Assembly: GCF_000025605.1 (NCBI RefSeq)
Contig: NC_013894.1
Location: forward strand, 1,101,529-1,165,528
Length of the DNA stretch: 64,000 nt
Source: Thermocrinis albus DSM 14484
GTDB taxonomy: Bacteria; Aquificota; Aquificia; Aquificales; Aquificaceae
Reading direction: 5' to 3'
Both the position numbers and the translations under genes were made by a program. The notes beneath the pieces are model-generated. The model was not told where the DNA came from. It searched no databases and saw nothing but the letters and a program-made list of their open reading frames with translations. Of this stretch, positions 62,976 to 64,000 are shown piece by piece. Within the stretch, counting starts at the first letter, position 1, and each line of letters starts with the position of its first letter.

Positions 62976-64000
62976 CTTTCCTTTACCGTAACCTCCACCT
63001 CCACAGGTACCCTCTTCAGTATTATACTGCCGGCTCTTTTCATGGCTCTCTCCAGTAAGGTTTGAACTTCCTGAGCTACCTCCTGTGGACACTCCAGTAC
63101 TATCTCGTCGTGGACCAAGTTCACCACCTTGGCTGGGATGCCTTCCTTTCTTAGCTCAGCGTCCAGCATAAGGACAGCCAGCTTGAGAAGATCAGCACCG
63201 GTACCCTGTATGGGATAGTTGACAGCGTCCGGGAAGGTGTGTGCCACGTAACTTCTACCCAGCAGGGTGTGTCCGGAAGACTTTCCTGTCTTTTTAAGCT
63301 CTTCTTTTACCCTGTTGTGCCAATCTCTGAAACCCTCAAAGTAGCTGAAGAACCTCTCCCTTATAGCCTGCGCTTCCTCTACCGGAAGATCTATGCCATA
63401 AGTAGCGGCATACTGGGAGAGCCCCTTGGCCGATATGCCGTATATAAGACCGAAGTTGACAGCCTTTGCCAGCTGCCTTTCCTCTTTTGTGATGTCCTCC
63501 TCTCTCTTACCGAGGAGGATGCTGGCGGTGTATCTGTGAAGATCTCTGCCCTCCTGGAAAGCCCTTATCATCCTGATCTCTCCCACATACTCGGCCGCTA
63601 TCCTCAGCTCTATCTGAGAGAAGTCTGCTATCACAAATAGGTTTCCTTCCTCCGCCTTGAATATCCTCCTTAGGTCCTTTGGGATGTTCTGGACGTTAGG
63701 GTTAGAGGAAGCCATCCTACCTGTCACAGCTCCTATCTGTTTAAACTCCGGGTATACCCTGTTTCCCCTCAGATTCTCCCTTATCTCCTCCAGCTTGTCC
63801 AAAATCTTCTTACTGGCCCTTATCTCCAGTATGTGTCTCACCACAGGATGGTGAGCGTGTTCCGACAGAGCTTTGTCATCGGTGGACACATTCCCCTTCT
63901 CTGTCTTAGGAAGATCAAGACCTAACCGTCTGGTGAGGAACTCGCCCAGCTGCTTAGGTGACATAGGATCCACACGGTGCGTGCTGATAAAGTCCATGAT
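62960..64000 (-). CDS. polA: DNA polymerase I, family A (C-terminal part; continues beyond window end)
   Basis: At least 345 aa, open at the right edge; the first methionine in view is internal. Polymerase motifs: A, FVIADFSQIELRIAAEY; B, RQLAKAVNFGLIYGIS; C, VNLVHDEIVLE. GAVTGRMASSNPNVQNIPK precedes motif A. The aspartates of A and C carry the two metals. Aquificaceae PolA is reported to resemble enzymes of thermophilic viruses and the apicoplast. The visible part is consistent with that, but the diagnostic N-terminal half is out of view. It overlaps flgH. Confidence 0.95.
   Translation of the reverse strand: MMDFISTHRVDPMSPKQLGEFLTRRLGLDLPKTEKGNVSTDDKALSEHAHHPVVRHILEIRASKKILDKLEEIRENLRGNRVYPEFKQIGAVTGRMASSNPNVQNIPKDLRRIFKAEEGNLFVIADFSQIELRIAAEYVGEIRMIRAFQEGRDLHRYTASILLGKREEDITKEERQLAKAVNFGLIYGISAKGLSQYAATYGIDLPVEEAQAIRERFFSYFEGFRDWHNRVKEELKKTGKSSGHTLLGRSYVAHTFPDAVNYPIQGTGADLLKLAVLMLDAELRKEGIPAKVVNLVHDEIVLECPQEVAQEVQTLLERAMKRAGSIILKRVPVEVEVTVKERWEKE

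Noticed and set aside
62304..63092. Longer FlgH start at 63092
   Set aside because: The extra 39 residues are Gly/Ser-rich translation of the polA end; the lipoprotein signal starts at 62975.

Overview
The window is bacterial chromosome from a member of the Aquificaceae (Aquifex / Hydrogenobacter / Thermocrinis type). This is inferred from the protein sequences and from lineage traits. The F1Fo subunit c has a signal peptide. rnpA is absent from the rpmH-yidD-yidC cluster. The nuo genes are duplicated, with fused nuoCD. The OGG is of archaeal type. DNA polymerase I looks like the Aquificaceae family A enzyme. Coding density is very high: neighbouring genes overlap by 1-29 bp, convergent genes overlap at their 3' ends, and only one stretch over 300 bp (15111-15427) lacks a gene.

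Layout. 1-4432 (minus) reads nfuA-atpB-atpE-rpmH-yidD-yidC-hldD-tRNA-Asn-minC: the membrane subunits of the ATP synthase sit with the insertase that places such proteins in the membrane, followed by LPS heptose and division genes. 4470-7251 holds rimM, lipoamide dehydrogenase and superoxide dismutase. 7363-15110 holds ygfZ, a PCuAC copper chaperone, a FadL-type porin, a DUF72 protein, atpA, and a copper cluster (multicopper oxidase, CopB, PepSY protein). 15120-15431 is a structured, apparently protein-less element resembling an IS200/IS605-type (TnpB-associated) mobile element or omega-RNA-like RNA. 15428-20105 carries an OGG DNA glycosylase, recN, guaB and murG.

20189-35738 is a 15.5 kb run of complex I genes: nuoI-J-K-L-M-N, then nuoA-CD-H-I-J-K-L-M-N. 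nuoB, nuoE, nuoF and nuoG are not in it. All duplicated subunits have diverged strongly except NuoL, whose two copies are almost identical over 1620 bp, which points to recent gene conversion. Downstream are a metallo-beta-lactamase-fold hydrolase and glycine dehydrogenase subunit 2 (gcvPB).

37983-53002 holds information and housekeeping genes (dnaN, tmk, uvrA, a nuclease lipoprotein, PBP1A, topA, purC), alpha-glucan phosphorylase, a tandem ferritin-like protein, gmhA, nadK, an AAA+ ATPase and mtnP. 52935-64000 holds a LysR regulator, a polyprenyl-phosphate glycosyltransferase, a YaaA-like protein, a MEMO-family protein, an MFS transporter, a class II aldolase, malQ, UDP-glucose dehydrogenase, flgI, flgH and the 3' part of polA.

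The main functional themes are respiratory energy conversion (complex I membrane arms, Fo, F1 alpha), LPS/envelope sugar metabolism (hldD, gmhA, ugd, GT2), glycogen turnover (glgP, malQ) and copper handling. A recurring promoter arrangement is visible: many first genes have a -10-like box ending 5-10 nt before the start codon and no Shine-Dalgarno sequence. In several divergent pairs 13-26 bp apart the -10 boxes of the two genes overlap. All calls come from reading the sequence; no database search was run.
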